Source: Physcomitrium patens (lineage: Eukaryota; Streptophyta; Bryopsida; Funariales; Funariaceae). Taken from it: 64,000 nucleotides of DNA. The DNA lies in the NCBI RefSeq assembly GCF_000002425.4, contig NC_037256.1:3361310-3425309 (forward strand), written 5' to 3'. Every line of letters begins with the position of its first letter. Positions within the stretch are counted from its first letter, which is position 1. Positions 21,721-33,409 of this stretch are shown here, one piece after another. The notes under the pieces were generated by a model. The model worked only from the letters and a program-made list of their open reading frames with translations. It was not told where the DNA came from and did not search any database. Both the position numbers and the translations under genes were made by a program.

Positions 21721-23440
21721 AGGCACTTCCATGGCTGCCATGTCCAAGTAAATCATTGATTCTGGTGCCACCAAGTACATGACTCCATACAAGTGTTCAT
21801 TTGATACTTATGAAGAGATTTCAAGAACAAATATCCTCATGGGAGACAATGGCATAGTACAAACTATTGGAATGGACTCCATTGTTATAGAAATTATTGT
21901 GAAAGGCTAAACTAAGAAAATTAGATTGAAAGACATCTTACAGGTACAAAAGATGAAGAAAAATCTCCTCTCGATGAGTAAACTTGTTTCACATGGTTAT
22001 AAAGTGTAATTTGATAAGAATGGATGTTTTATGGAGACATTGAAAGGAGATCATTTTGCAAAGGGCTTTAGAGATGGCAACCTCTACTTCATCAAGTGTA
22101 AGAAGGTGAATGGAATTGAAGTGGCGGCATTTGTTGAATTTCCTCAAGATCAAAACAAGTTTGGCATTTGACATCGATGCCTTAGTCATTTGAATGCCAA
22201 GAGCATGAAAGAGCTCCAATCCATGGTAAGTGGCTTAGATCTTGGTCATATAAGCTACAATACTATGACACATACTTGTGAAGGTTGTATTCAAGGCAAA
22301 CAACAAAAGGCCTCATTTCCAAGTGGAGTTGCAACATGTGCAACCGAGTTATTGGAAATTTTCCATTCTGATGTTTGTGGACCTATGAAGTTGCCATCAA
22401 TATGAGGTGCAAGGTATTTTGTCACATTCATTGATGATTTTTCAAGGAAAGTATGGATTTTCATCATCAAAGCAAAGAGTGAGTGTTTCACAAGGTTTAA
22501 GGAGTTTAAGGCACTTGTGGAGAAGCAATGTGAATGCAAAATCAAGATATTGCATACAAACAATGGAGGTGAGTATATGTCAAAGTAATTCAATGATTTC
22601 TTAAAGATGTATGATATTATAAGATGAACCTCCACTCCTTATACTTCACAACAAAATAGAGTTTTTGAAAGAGCAAATTAGACCATTGTGGAGGTGGCAA
22701 AGAATATGCTTCATGTACAATATTTTAGATATGAATTTTGGATAAAAATAGTGGTGAATGCAATATACACAAGAAATAGGTGTCCTACAAGTGCACTTAC
22801 ATCAATGACATTGGAAGAAGCTTGGAGTGGGAGAAAACCTTGTGTTTCTTACATGAGGACCTTTAAATGCATAGCATATACAAAGATACCAGATTGTATG
22901 AAATCAAAATTTGATGCAAAAGGTACAAAATGTATATTTTTTGGATATTGTGAAGATACAAAGGCTTATAGGCTCATATGTTTGGAGACTAAAAAGTTCA
23001 TCAAAAGTCGTGATGTTGAGTTTTTGGAACACAAGAGTGCTTGTGAGCACTTGGAGATGTGTCCAAGTAGGAGTAATGGTGTGTTTATAGACACATCTTC
23101 AAATTCAGCAAAGAAGGAAGAAGATAAAGTCAATGATGGTTGTAAAGGTGGAAATGAAGATGAAGAGGCAAAGAAGGTGGAAAAAAATGCCTCTACAATT
23201 GCTAGGACTAGCAATGAAGAGCATGAAGATGTTGATGATGATGGTGATGAGGATTATGAACCTTTGAGTGAGAAAAGACTATCTTCAAAAGAAAAGAAGG
23301 TTAGAGGTGACCATAGAGTGCAATAAGTTGAGTCTTCTTCAAATGAAAGGAAATATCCTTTGAGAGATAGAAAACAATATGGTGAATGGTAGAAGGACCA
23401 TATTTTTCTTCAAGTAAGTAAAGAACATGCCAATGTTCCA
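21721..23440 (+). pseudogene. copia-2 protease and integrase
   Basis: The protease keeps the DSGA catalytic triad (about 21,760), but TAA replaces the Trp three codons upstream. Stops at 21,909 and 22,007 (the latter replacing a Gln codon) follow. The integrase HHCC domain has the same Trp-to-TGA nonsense as copia-1 (22,169-22,171). The catalytic HSDVCGPMK block is present at about 22,365, and the TDNGG block is degraded (THTNNGG-type). From 22,688 to 23,326 a long open stretch covers the integrase C-terminal part and the acidic linker, ended by TAA at 23,324. Confidence 0.88.
22008..22378 (+). other. 371-bp tract identical to copia-1 (6,276-6,646)
   Basis: Base-by-base comparison shows no difference across this stretch of protease tail and integrase zinc-binding domain, including the shared TGA. 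The first differences are at 22,007/6,275 and 22,379/6,647. Elsewhere the two elements differ far more often. Confidence 0.85.
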
Positions 23441-25015
23441 CTTCTTGCTGATCCGTTGAGTTTATGTGATGCAATGAAGTCCACAGATGCTATGAAGTGG
23501 GAGAATGCTATGATAAAAGAGTACAAATTACTCATGGATAATGGAACATGGGAATTGACTCAACTTCCACCAAATCATGTTTCAATTGGTTGTAAGTGGG
23601 TATTTAGAATCAAAAGGGATGTAATGGGCAATATTATGAGATATAAGATAAGATTGATTGCAAAAGGCTACTCACAAGTTGCTGGTATTGATTTCAATGA
23701 GACATTTGCTCCCGTGGCCAAATTCACCACCATTAGAACCATTGTGGCAATTGGAGCAATAATAGACTTAGAGATGCACCAAATGGATGTGAAGACGGCT
23801 TTCTTGAATAGAGAATTAGAAGAAGACATCTACATAGATCAACCTTAAGGATTTGTTGAAGAAGGCAAACAGCATCTTGTATATAAGTAGAAGAAATCCT
23901 TATATGGGCTCAACCAATCATCAAGGACATGGTACCAAGGTATCGATACCTTCTTTGTGAATGAAGGACTTGTGAGGAGTGGGATTGATCATTCTTTGTA
24001 TATAATACAATCAAAAGCCTTCTTGCTGATTGTTATTCTTTATATTGATGATTTGATCAACTTGACCAAAACTTTGAAAAAGATGGATTGGTTGAAAGCA
24101 AAGTTTGCAAAAGAATTTGAAATGAGTGATTTGGGAGAGCTCCACTATTGCTTGAGAGTAGAATTTGTGAGAGATCGAGCTAAAAAGATCATTACATTGA
24201 GCCAAAAGAAGTATATTAAAGAAGTGTTGAAATGGTTTAACATTGAGGAGTGCAAGTCCAGTGGAACACCTTTGGGGGCAAATTTGAAGTTGATGAAGTT
24301 CATGGATGAAGAATTTACTAAAGTTGAAAAAGAAATGAAAGATGTTCGATACAAGGCAGCAGTATGTTCACTTACGTATGCAATGGTTGGTACAAGGGTG
24401 GATCTTGCATATGTGGTGAGTGTTGTGAGTCAATACATGTCAAAGGCTGGACCAATTCATTGGACAACCATTAAAAGGATCTTGAGGTACTTAAAAGGTA
24501 CTTTGAACTTCAAATTGTATCTTAGAGGTGTTAGTATTGCATTGCATAGATATTGTGATGCAAATTGGACTGGAGATGTAAATAATAGAAGATCAATAAT
24601 GGGATATGTATTCTTTGTTGGAGTGGGAGCAATCTCATAGAATTATAAGAGACAACCAATAATTGTAAGGTCTACAATGAAGGCGGAATACATGGCAATA
24701 AGTCATGTTGCAATGGATGCAATATGGCTAAGACAAGTTTTAGAAGACATTGAAATTGTACAATTGGAAGCAACTCCAATGAAGTGTGACAATCAAGGAT
24801 GCCTTGCTTTTGCCAAGAATCCAAAGCATCATTCAAGGACAAAGCACATTGACATTCAACATCACTTCATACGGAAGAAAATTGAGATGGGAGTAATTGA
24901 CATGAAATATTGTGCAATAAAAGACATGCTTGCTGATTTGCACACAAAAACATTGGTGAAGGAGAGACATTAAAAATCGAAAAAGATATTAGGTTTATTA
25001 GCCTTTAACCAATAA
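23441..25015 (+). pseudogene. copia-2 reverse transcriptase and RNase H
   Basis: RT blocks are CKWVFR, RLIAKGYSQV, MDVKTAFLN and the catalytic YIDD at 24,041-24,052. TAA at 23,846 (Gln position) and TAG at 23,888 interrupt it. RNase H includes DANWTGDVNNRRSIMGY and, after a stop at 24,638 (Trp position), the MKAEYMA and TKHIDIQHHFI blocks. The frame is expected to end near 25,013. Confidence 0.88.
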
Positions 25016-25026
25016 CAAAGTGAGAG

Positions 25027-25414
25027 TGTTAAAGTAAATGGAGGATAAGTTAAAAGGTAAAAGATATTATCTTACATAAGTTGCTAATGGTCAAAGGGTA
25101 GCAAAAGGATGAAGGAAAGTTACCAAAGTGGCGGCTAGGGTTATAGGTGGCAACTAGGATTATAGGTAGCAGCTAGGATTATAGGTGGCGGCTAGGGTTA
25201 TAGATGGCAGCTGGGGTTTAAAGTGGCGGCTAGATTAAGAGGAATCTAGGGTTTAATTGGATGAAACTAAGATGAATGCTAGCTAAAATGGATGTAACAT
25301 CTACCTATAAGTAAAGGGTGTTGGAAGTGAGAGGCATTTCATTCCACACTTTTCTTGTATCTAACCTTGCTGATTTCCACTTACTTATATCTTCCTTATT
25401 GTGTTTCTTCAATA
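25027..25414 (+). repeat. copia-2 3' LTR with expanded 19-bp array
   Basis: 388 bp, TGTTAAAG...TTCTTCAATA. It is longer than the 5' LTR mainly because the 19-bp unit (gtggcggctagggttatag) is present five times plus a partial unit at 25,128-25,233, against three in the 5' LTR. Confidence 0.9.
25128..25233 (+). repeat. 19-bp tandem array in copia-2 3' LTR
   Basis: Units start at 25,128, 25,147, 25,166, 25,185, 25,204 and 25,223 (partial), with variation mainly in the ggc/agc core. Confidence 0.9.
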
Positions 25415-25699
25415 CTAGTCTACACCAACTACAAAATTTTTGACTTGAAGTAGCGACATATGCCTAAAAATTTAGAGTCCTTAGATCTAAGAGACAAGAA
25501 GAGAAAAATATTTAAAAAATAACAAAAAAAAGTATTTTTATTAAGTCCTAAAACTTTATCAATAGCCATTGTTCTAGGAAATCTGAAAATCTCTTTTGGG
25601 CTACTGGAACAAAGAGAGCTAGAAAAAATTTCAGCTTGTGAGCCAATTTCTTTTTAAATGGTTTATATTTTCTTTTCTTTTTTTCTTAGATAATTCTAG

Positions 25700-27250
25700 A
25701 CAAATAACTATTACTACTATCCTTAGTACAAGACAAAAATCTAAACATTTTGAAAATAATACAATTATTCTAAGAAGAAATCACCATTTTATATCTTATC
25801 ATTGAATATCTATTTATCTAGAATTTTCTATCTCTATTTTACCTAACCATCATATTTTTTATATTCTCAATCCAATTTTTTTTATCTAAAACTAAAAATA
25901 AATAAATTTGAAAAGTAACAAATATTCAAGATGGAATATTTATGAATCAAGGTTAAAATCAAATCTTTATCCATTAAACCACATGCCTATGACATAAGCA
26001 GGGCTAATTTTTTATTGGTTAGATAGAAATATTAAAAAAAAAAAAAAACTTAAGAAGGATTTTAGATGTATTGGTTTTGAATAAATTGATTTTGTAATGA
26101 CTTTATAAAAATTATACAAAGTCAAGATTGAATTTGGATGACTCTAATTTTGATAAATAAAGTAGAATTCAAATTTTGAAGAATTATGTGAATTTTGTAT
26201 CAGACTTACAAGTGAAATTTTGTGTGTTTGTACACATATTTGTATTTATTTTGTAACATAAATTTAAATTCAATAAATTATTTAGATTAAAATTTAGTAA
26301 AATTCTAGGAGATTAGGATATCAATTATTAGTATTTTAAAGAATAATAAAGACTTTAAAAAAATTATAGCACTATTTCAATTGGATTAAAGTAAAATTTG
26401 ATGAATTAATATTTGATACAACTGCCAACATTTATACAAATTTTAGAAGCAAAATATCAATATAAGAAAGAGATCTTGGCATTGAGAGCTCAATTTCAAG
26501 GTTAGAAAAGAAGCCTATTCCATAGTTGAGCAAATTAAGTGTCTTTTCTCTTAGTATTTTAGCATATTTCTTCTAAATATTTTTAAACTCACTATCAAGT
26601 AGGAAATTAATAGGTGTACAAATTTGAAGCAAAATTAACAATTTAAAAATAAATCATAAGAATTTTGATTCATTATTAGATCTATTTACAAATGATTATG
26701 ATTCATTCGAATTTGGTTGGGATTTTCTTAGGATTTATTTAAGATTTCTTTTTAATTTAGTTAAAATTTGATTATGATTGAATTAGTATTTCTTTAAGAT
26801 TTTTTAAAATTTAATTAGGATATTAGTAACTCATAAATTACTAAAGATATTCTTAAGACTAATTTAAGATTTTTTTAATTAAAAAATTTTTATAATGTGA
26901 TTTAAATTTTTTATAATTATATTTGGAATTATTTATAGTTTTTTGGAATTTAATTAAGATTTTATAGGACTTAATTAGAAATTCATAAAAAAAAATAGAT
27001 TTTATTAGATTATTTTAAAATTTTATTTAGAAATTTCTTTCGGATTTCATTAAAATTTAATAAGATGTATTTAAATTTTTTCTAGGATTAATAGGATATA
27101 CTTAGAAAATCTTAGAACTTACTTTGGACCTTATTTAAGTTGTTTATGTTTACATAGTTTGTAATTTAAAATTAATAAAGATAGAAATTTATTACATTAA
27201 GGATTCTAAAGAAAATCAAGATTACCAAGATAGTGATTTTAAACATCTCA
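25700..27250 (-). repeat. Family-A LTR copy, minus orientation (boundaries approximate)
   Basis: It shares ordered blocks with the 42.4-43.77 kb copy: 'tgactttataaaaattatac' / 'tgactttgtgaaagctttgc' followed by 'atgactct', then 'aattttgta', then a run of 'aggattta/aagattt' units (26,740-27,100). Extremely AT-rich, no coding content. Confidence 0.45.
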
Positions 27251-27599
27251 TGCATTTTTTTGGATTCTAAAAACTTCAAAATAAATTGAAATATTTTTTT
27301 AAATATTAAAAAAATATATTAATAAATTGAATTAATCCAATTTATTGAGTTGATTTCATTTATTTTATTAGAGTTATTATTTAGCTAAAAAAATATTTCA
27401 AGATTTACAACTTTATTTGAATAAAAATATAAGAAAATTAAAAAAATATTAAATATCATATAAAGAAGAAATAAAGAAAATAAATAAATATGAAGAGTGA
27501 GTGATATATGTTATAATAATTCAATGTCGTCAAATAATGGTTTAAGACCAAAATAGCATGAAAAAAATATTATAAAAGGTCAATAAAAAAATTATGAAT

Positions 27600-28900
27600 T
27601 TATTGCTAATAGATTTAATATATTTATAATTTAATATTTATTTAATTTTTAAACACATAACTTTACTTCTTTTATTTTACTATAAATAAAAAAAATATTA
27701 TAGAATAGATTCAAAACCAATATAAATAACTCTATGACAAAACCAAGAGAGCTTTTTAAAAATTTATTATAAAAATTGTTAAATCAATATTTGAAAGACA
27801 AGTATTTATGAAACAAGATCAAAATCACACTCCAATGTATAAAAATAAGTTTTTATAGAAAATAGAGATATTTTTTAGAAATTTGATCATAATATTAAGA
27901 AAGTGATCTTATAAAATTCTAAAATATTAGATTTCATAAGATTGTAATTTTTAAAAATTCTTCATTGAAAATATATATAATCAATTTAATTTCAAAGGTA
28001 ATAAAGATAAGCATGTTTTTTTAATAGATTATTAAAAATCTAAGTTTGATCTATAATTTTTTTTTCTTATAAAATTATAGATATATAAGAAAATAAAAAT
28101 TAATATTTATGCGATTTTTATAATTTATTTAAGAAGTATTGAATCACAAATACAAATGGTATTAGAAATAAGAAAATTAAATTAAATTTATAATTTTTAG
28201 ATGTCTTAAGATTTAGAAATTTGATAATAAAAAAATTAAAGTTATTATTATTAATAAAAAAATTAAAGTTATTCATAAAAAAATATGTTATTTAAGCAAA
28301 ATACTAAGTTCAAATAAAAATTAACTAAGTTAGAAGATTTATCAATTAGACTTTTTCATCAAATTTGGAATAGAAGTCTCTTAAAGATAAGTGAGGATAT
28401 AAAAATAAATAAGTAAGATGTATATTAAAGAGAGATGAAAAAAATAGTATATATATTCGAAAAGAAACTAAATTGGCTAAGGCCAAAGAAAAGAATATTA
28501 AAAATTCTTGAAACATGACTAAAAAGAAGAAAGGTGTTGACAAGAGTGAAGAAGGCTTTATTCATGTTTCTACATATACTATCTAATTCATAATCTTAAA
28601 ATATTTTTAAAAAAAATATTAATTTTTTATAAAGATTGTTTTAGGATTTTATTTTTAAAATTATGATTTATGAAAGATTTGTAAGGAGTTTTTAGGATTT
28701 AATTAATATTTTTATATAATTTCTTTAAACTATTTTTAGAATTAATATGGATTTTATTAGAAATTTTTAGAATTTATCAATAATTTGATGTTTAAAATAT
28801 AAAAGAATATAAGTTGTACAGTTGATAGAATCTAAAATATAGAATACAAGATTGCTTGGTTTTAGGATTTGTAGAAGGTTAAATATGTCAAAAAAAAATT
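27600..28900 (-). repeat. Possible further family-A LTR fragment
   Basis: A block at 27,805-27,840 (atgaaacaagatcaaaatca) resembles the family-A segment at 25,945-25,970, and degenerate 'aggatttta' units occur at 28,640-28,760. Similarity is weak. Nothing else is recognisable in this stretch. Confidence 0.25.
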
Positions 28901-30000
28901 ATTTTAAATACCTCACTCTTTTTATTATAAAAAAATTATAGACTATAAATAGTTTTCTTCTACAATGAAATATTTATTACATTCTATTGCTTTATTTTAT
29001 ATAACACAACAACAATAGTAGAAGTATAATAGATAAAGCTTTAGATATCTTAGTAGTTTATAGAGTTGTTGCAAGAAGATTAGCTTAAAGGTTATTGTTG
29101 CAAAAAATTTACATAAACTTTGTAAGGAAATAACACTAGATTTTAAAGTAATCCACTTTGTAGTTTACACAATATTATTTAAATGTGACGGAGGTAGAAA
29201 AAACTTATAGAATCTTTCTTTGATTATAAATCAAATACAAATGTGTATAAAATAATGATTCAATTAAATTATGTTCTTACTAAATGATATTGTATTTTTG
29301 TATATTATGTCTTGGATTAAAGACTAATGTATAAGAGCTTAGTGATAATATAGAATGATGTTTTCTAAAAAAATCAATTAAGTTATTACCTCAATACAAA
29401 AAAAATTGTATAAAAAAAATCAGATAAGTGTTTGATTTTTTAAAGTTCTATTTATATTCAAACCATGAATTTAAGCTTTAACAGATTACTCTAATATTTT
29501 ATTTTTTCCAAACTTGTATTTTATTTATATGAATGCAGTTCGTAATGATATATTTGTATTTTTAATTTTAATCAATCTTTCAATAGGATTTATATAAAAT
29601 TTCTGATATTATTCAAACACCTACCAAATTATAACAGCCTGCTTGAAACCTAAAATTAAAATAAATTATTGAATTATATTTTAGAAAAATTAAATATTAT
29701 TCCAGGTAAGCATCAACCTTAATTGCCTAAATCAGAAATTTTTCAATTTTGTGCAATATTTGGTTCTAAAAAAGCACAAAAATGGATCAATTCTAGAGTT
29801 AAAAACAACATAAATTTCACTTTAAAATATGTATATATTTATTTATTTATAATTCAAAATAAGAAAATGAGAAAGAAATAAAGAAAAAGAAAAATAAAAC
29901 TTAACACATGCAGTTTCTCAATCTGTTTTTGTACTTGTAAACGACCATTTATTCAGAAAACAATCCAAAGCCGACGAATGAAGAAACGAGCGAATAGATG
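28901..30000. other. AT-rich intergenic sequence, nothing recognised
   Basis: No reading frame, repeat boundary or RNA gene could be supported here. Base composition shifts abruptly to GC-richer sequence at about 30,000. Confidence 0.5.
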
Positions 30001-30019
30001 AACGAAATTTGATGGATGT

Positions 30020-30430
30020 AAACATTCTCCGTTCTAAAACGGGGGCTGCAAAAGGTCTCGGAAGTCGCGATTTGACCGCCATCATTGCCTCGAGATCCCC
30101 TCGGGAGATTCTATGTCGGTGGCCCCGGGGGGGATCGCATGGGGAGCTTCGAGAGCGTCGGGAACGCGCTTCGGAGACCAGGTCGGAGACCAGCCCCGAG
30201 CCTCGTAGAATCGTGTTGCAGAAACCACTTTCTTAAATCGACTGTCTCGAGACATCTGGGCCGTCAGAATTTTAGATTGAATCCTGGCCGTTACAGGATT
30301 TATTGGGAACCAGGGGGGGGGTGGCAGGTTGGAGAGGGGCAGTTTGGAGGGCGGCAGGTTGGGAACTCAAAACCCATTCCGGATTGGGCCCCCACAGATC
30401 CATATTCTACCCCCTCATTGGGCCCACATT
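30020..30430. other. GC-rich block upstream of ceramidase, with G runs
   Basis: This is CpG-rich compared with the neighbouring sequence and contains runs of seven and nine G (near 30,128 and 30,314). Short open frames (30,009-30,236 and 30,085-30,432) are low-complexity Arg/Gly/Ser-rich products of this composition, with no family resemblance. The 30,212-30,313 part is the left arm of an inverted repeat. Confidence 0.5.
30212..30313 (+). repeat. Inverted-repeat arm 1
   Basis: The ~100 bp starting gtgttgcagaaaccactttc is matched, about 85% by eye, by the reverse complement of 31,387-31,484. The shared core includes gtctcgagacatctgg and gccgttacag. A G-rich tail follows the arm in both copies. 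Confidence 0.82.
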
Positions 30431-30635
30431 AGTAGAAACCCATGCCATTGACCACAAAAAAGTTCCAAAATAAAATGTAGGAACTTATTGTCTAATGCTA
30501 TGCAAATCTACAAAGATTAGTACCGAGTTCACTTACAAATGGGTCAATCCGTAAAGGTGCAAACCTTCAAGTGCAATATAGTATCAAGAAATGCAAGTGA
30601 AGATCGCAATTCTTAAAAGATTGTGAATCAACGAG

Positions 30636-30662
30636 AAAAAAAAAAAAAAAAAAAAAAAAAAA
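30636..30662. repeat. Poly-A homopolymer, 27 bases
   Basis: Uninterrupted A run. No SINE-like A/B boxes were found upstream of it. Confidence 0.95.
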
Positions 30663-31386
30663 CTACAATTTCAGATTTTTTTTAATAGTATTCTTCACTG
30701 AAAAAAATAATTAAAAACACCAAAGTTTTACAAATCCATCGAAGCATACCGAAATTTTTCTCGTTAAGAAATTAATGTGGCATTTTGTACCTATTTGTAT
30801 ACTTGAGGCTTCAATATGTCAAAAATCAAAACCCAAATAATTTACTCATCATAGTGTTGTTGATGAAAAAGATTCCTTTTATACTTTTAAAAAGAAGATT
30901 ATCAAATTATCTGTTTTACCTTCTTTTTGTTTAATTTTATCAAATACTTTAATAAATCAAAATTTCAAATTTATTTGAAAACTCTGTATTTCATTTTCTG
31001 ATTTATGTATCACGTGACTTTATTCTGAGTCTTTTGTTAAAAACCATTTTACATTTACAAAATACAATAAATTAACATGAACAGGGTTATGGATGAAAAA
31101 CAGAAAAATACACACAATCTTAAGTTTCAGATGCATCAGTTCCTTAAACTGAAAATTTAACTACATATACACATATAAAAACTAGGTTTATCTGCTTATC
31201 TGCATATCTGTTTATGTTTTATTTTCTTTTCTTATCTTTTTTTTCCATAACTAAACCAAGGTTGTTGAGTTAAAAAGTGTTTTTAAGCAATTGAATTGTG
31301 ATCTCCCCACTCTCCCCTGCTCGCCCCGTCATGTCCCCTTCCTTGCTCCCTTCGCGCTCCCCTGCCCGCCCCCCTGCGTTCCCCAT

Positions 31387-31484
31387 CAGTTCCCAGTAGG
31401 CCCTGTAACGGCTATTCAATATGGAAATCTGACGGTCCAGATGTCTCGAGACTGTCGATTGAAGAAAGTGGTTTCTGCGACACG
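31387..31484 (-). repeat. Inverted-repeat arm 2
   Basis: Reverse complement of arm 1 (30,212-30,313). The arms are ~1.07 kb apart, and the second lies immediately upstream of the inferred ceramidase promoter. The G-rich tail of the repeat appears here as a C-rich stretch at 31,300-31,386. Confidence 0.82.
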
Positions 31485-31526
31485 TAGTGACGAGGGGCAC
31501 CGAGGCCTCCTCCTCCTTGATGCATT

Positions 31527-31544
31527 GGGGGGGGGGGGGGGGGG
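31527..31544. repeat. G18 homopolymer
   Basis: Eighteen consecutive G on the plus strand, preceded by a C-rich 'cctcctcctcctt' stretch. It is a candidate for G-quadruplex formation or replication slippage. Confidence 0.95.
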
Positions 31545-31599
31545 TCATCGTCGTTGAATGCTGCCACTGATCCACACTCACCCTTATCGCCCCCTCGTA

Positions 31600-31911
31600 A
31601 TTCTCTTCTCCACGAGATTGTTATTGTGCTTTTTTGCTCTCTCTCTCTCTGCGAATAATGCCTGCGGGCTTCATTCCCCACAATGCTAACTGCTTGCGCT
31701 GCATCTCCCTCGCGCCACATTACCACCTGCCCTCACTCTTGTACCTGCTGCTAGTCCACCGTAGTCAAGAGGGAAACAATTAAGAGACATGCTAACGGAA
31801 GAGGGGGAAGATCCTCTGTGGGAGTCTCCCACAACTTGTGTTGGTATCCGTTTTCGAGAGCGAGTTCTCTGTGAGTGTGTGCGTCGTCTTGGTGACCAGA
31901 GTGTTGGGCAA
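31600..31911 (+). promoter_or_regulatory. Probable promoter and 5' leader of the ceramidase gene
   Basis: This is a GC-richer stretch with a (CT)n pyrimidine patch at about 31,639-31,652, a common feature near plant transcription starts. No convincing TATA box is visible. CAA|GTAAGTG at 31,909-31,918 is a good plant splice donor, so a leader exon ending at 31,911 is plausible. Possible acceptors lie downstream at 32,186 (gaatag|g), 33,046 (ggcag|g) and around 33,292. The transcription start and any leader intron are inferred only. Confidence 0.4.
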
Positions 31912-32597
31912 GTAAGTGGCGAAAGTTGCGAAATTTCTGTGTGTTCTCCTAGGGTTTTCGTACTCCTCCGTCACTTCCATCGCCAATCAAGTCACTAAAT
32001 TGTTGAATACGTTGTTGTTTTGTAGAATTTGGGAAGAGTAAGGTTGGTGACATTGTTGGGTTGTAGTGGGTGGGTCCGATTCGTGTCGGAGATGAGAGAT
32101 GCTGGGAAGAGTAGAGAGGAGTGGAGGAGATGGTTTCACTTGTGTTTTTTTTTGCTTTTTATTTATTTGTTAATTTTTTTGAATAGGTTTTCTGGGCTCT
32201 TTTGTGGTGTGGTGCGTTTTGGGCTTGAGGTTTGACGTTTATTTGATGGCTGCCCTTCAGTGAGCGATTCGAGTTTATTGGTGAACTTGATCCTCTTCGA
32301 TTGCGAAGGAACTGTTGTGAGGAGCTCATTTTCAGTGTCTATTGGGCGTAAGATCTGGATAAGATCTTGACAAATTATACAAGAGTTTCCAGCTTTACTG
32401 TCATCTTTGCGTGTTTGTCTTCTGTTTCTTCTAGTAGATTTTTTGTCAATTCTGTGTTCCACACCATTTTAAACCAGACGAGACATATTTTAGTAGATGT
32501 CGCAAACTATAGTAGATGTCGCAAACTAGGGCAGTTGCGATGCCTGATCCGTCGCATCTGCTGATGTTATCATCTGCACGGACAAGGTCCGCGCATT

Positions 32598-32622
32598 GAG
32601 AGAGAGAGAGAGAGAGAGAGAG
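32598..32622. repeat. (GA)n microsatellite in ceramidase leader region
   Basis: About twelve GA dinucleotides. GA repeats are frequent in plant 5' untranslated regions and can bind BPC-type factors; the role here is unknown. Confidence 0.9.
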
Positions 32623-33409
32623 CACTTTCGAGGAATTCTCGTAATATTCTTTGGCTTCACTTGAAAGTAGTTTGAGCCCTTAAGTACTATGACTTCTGAA
32701 GAACGCGTTAGTATCGGAGTTACGTTCTCTTTGCTGTGAGGTGCGATAGACAGTCATCTGATGTTTAGGCATGCTGTACTTGAGAGACGTGTTTGCAGTG
32801 AGAGTGAGGAATTTCAGTATTGGGAGCTATCAAGATTTTTGGACACTGTGGATATCACGCTGATAGTGCTTCCAAGTCTAAAGCTGTACTTGATTACCAA
32901 TTTACTCAGTTTTGGTTCTGTCTGTGTGTAGTCTCAGGTACAGTCCACTACTGATGGGTTACACTGGGTTGGGCGTTTGATGGATAGTCGACTTTTCGCG
33001 GAAAACTTGTGTGGGTGATAGCTCCTGATATGTGATGTGTTGGCAGGTTCAGAAAAGTACTCGTTGATAGCTTCGTTAGAGGTAATTCTATTGAACTCGA
33101 TTGATTCCTGGAGGTTTAGAGCTTCTATAATATGGATTTTGAAAGCCGATAGATCTGCTTCTCCATGGTGTATTGCTAATTTGTTCTTATGTAATTTGGA
33201 AGCCTTAGTAGATTCTTTACGCCCTCATATTTGGTTTTTTCCTTTTTGAGCGGGTGCAATTGTGGATGTCTTCTGGGCGTAGGTCGATCACAGGCTGGCA
33301 GATTCAATTGAACGCGCAGTAACTATGGACAAGGGAGTCTGCAAATTCGTATGCTAAGAGTCCGGGGACATATAGAATCAGTTCAACTTGTTGGCTCTTT
33401 CTCGCTTCA

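Larger units (their letters stand above)
20106..25414 (+). mobile_element. Ty1/copia LTR retrotransposon 'copia-2' (defective)
   Basis: The 5.3-kb element has LTRs at 20,106-20,437 and 25,027-25,414, a half-tRNA primer-binding site at 20,438, a purine tract at 25,016-25,026 and the same gag-protease-integrase-RT-RNase H order and sequence as copia-1. It is flanked by ctggt (20,101-20,105) and ctagt (25,415-25,419), a target duplication with one transition. It lacks the LTR-B insertion, so it shows the family's original length. It carries many stops and frameshifts and is not autonomous. In the integrase zinc-finger region it is identical to copia-1 for 371 bp. Confidence 0.93.

Noticed and set aside
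26700..27100. CRISPR-like array, suggested by regularly recurring 'aggattta' units
   Set aside because: The units are short, degenerate and unevenly spaced, with no conserved 23-47 bp repeat and no unique spacers. The genome is clearly a plant.
30009..30432. Arg/Gly-rich frames upstream of ceramidase as a small gene
   Set aside because: They arise from GC-rich composition and include the inverted-repeat arm; no family resemblance.
30636..30662. Poly-A tail of a SINE or processed pseudogene
   Set aside because: No Pol III boxes, gene-like body or target duplication could be found around it.
31291..31726. Overlapping frames on both strands around the G18 run (31,291-31,557 plus, 31,270-31,581 and 31,412-31,726 minus)
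   Set aside because: They overlap in three frames across the inverted repeat and homopolymer. The products are low-complexity (Pro, Gly or Ser runs), typical of GC-rich chance frames.
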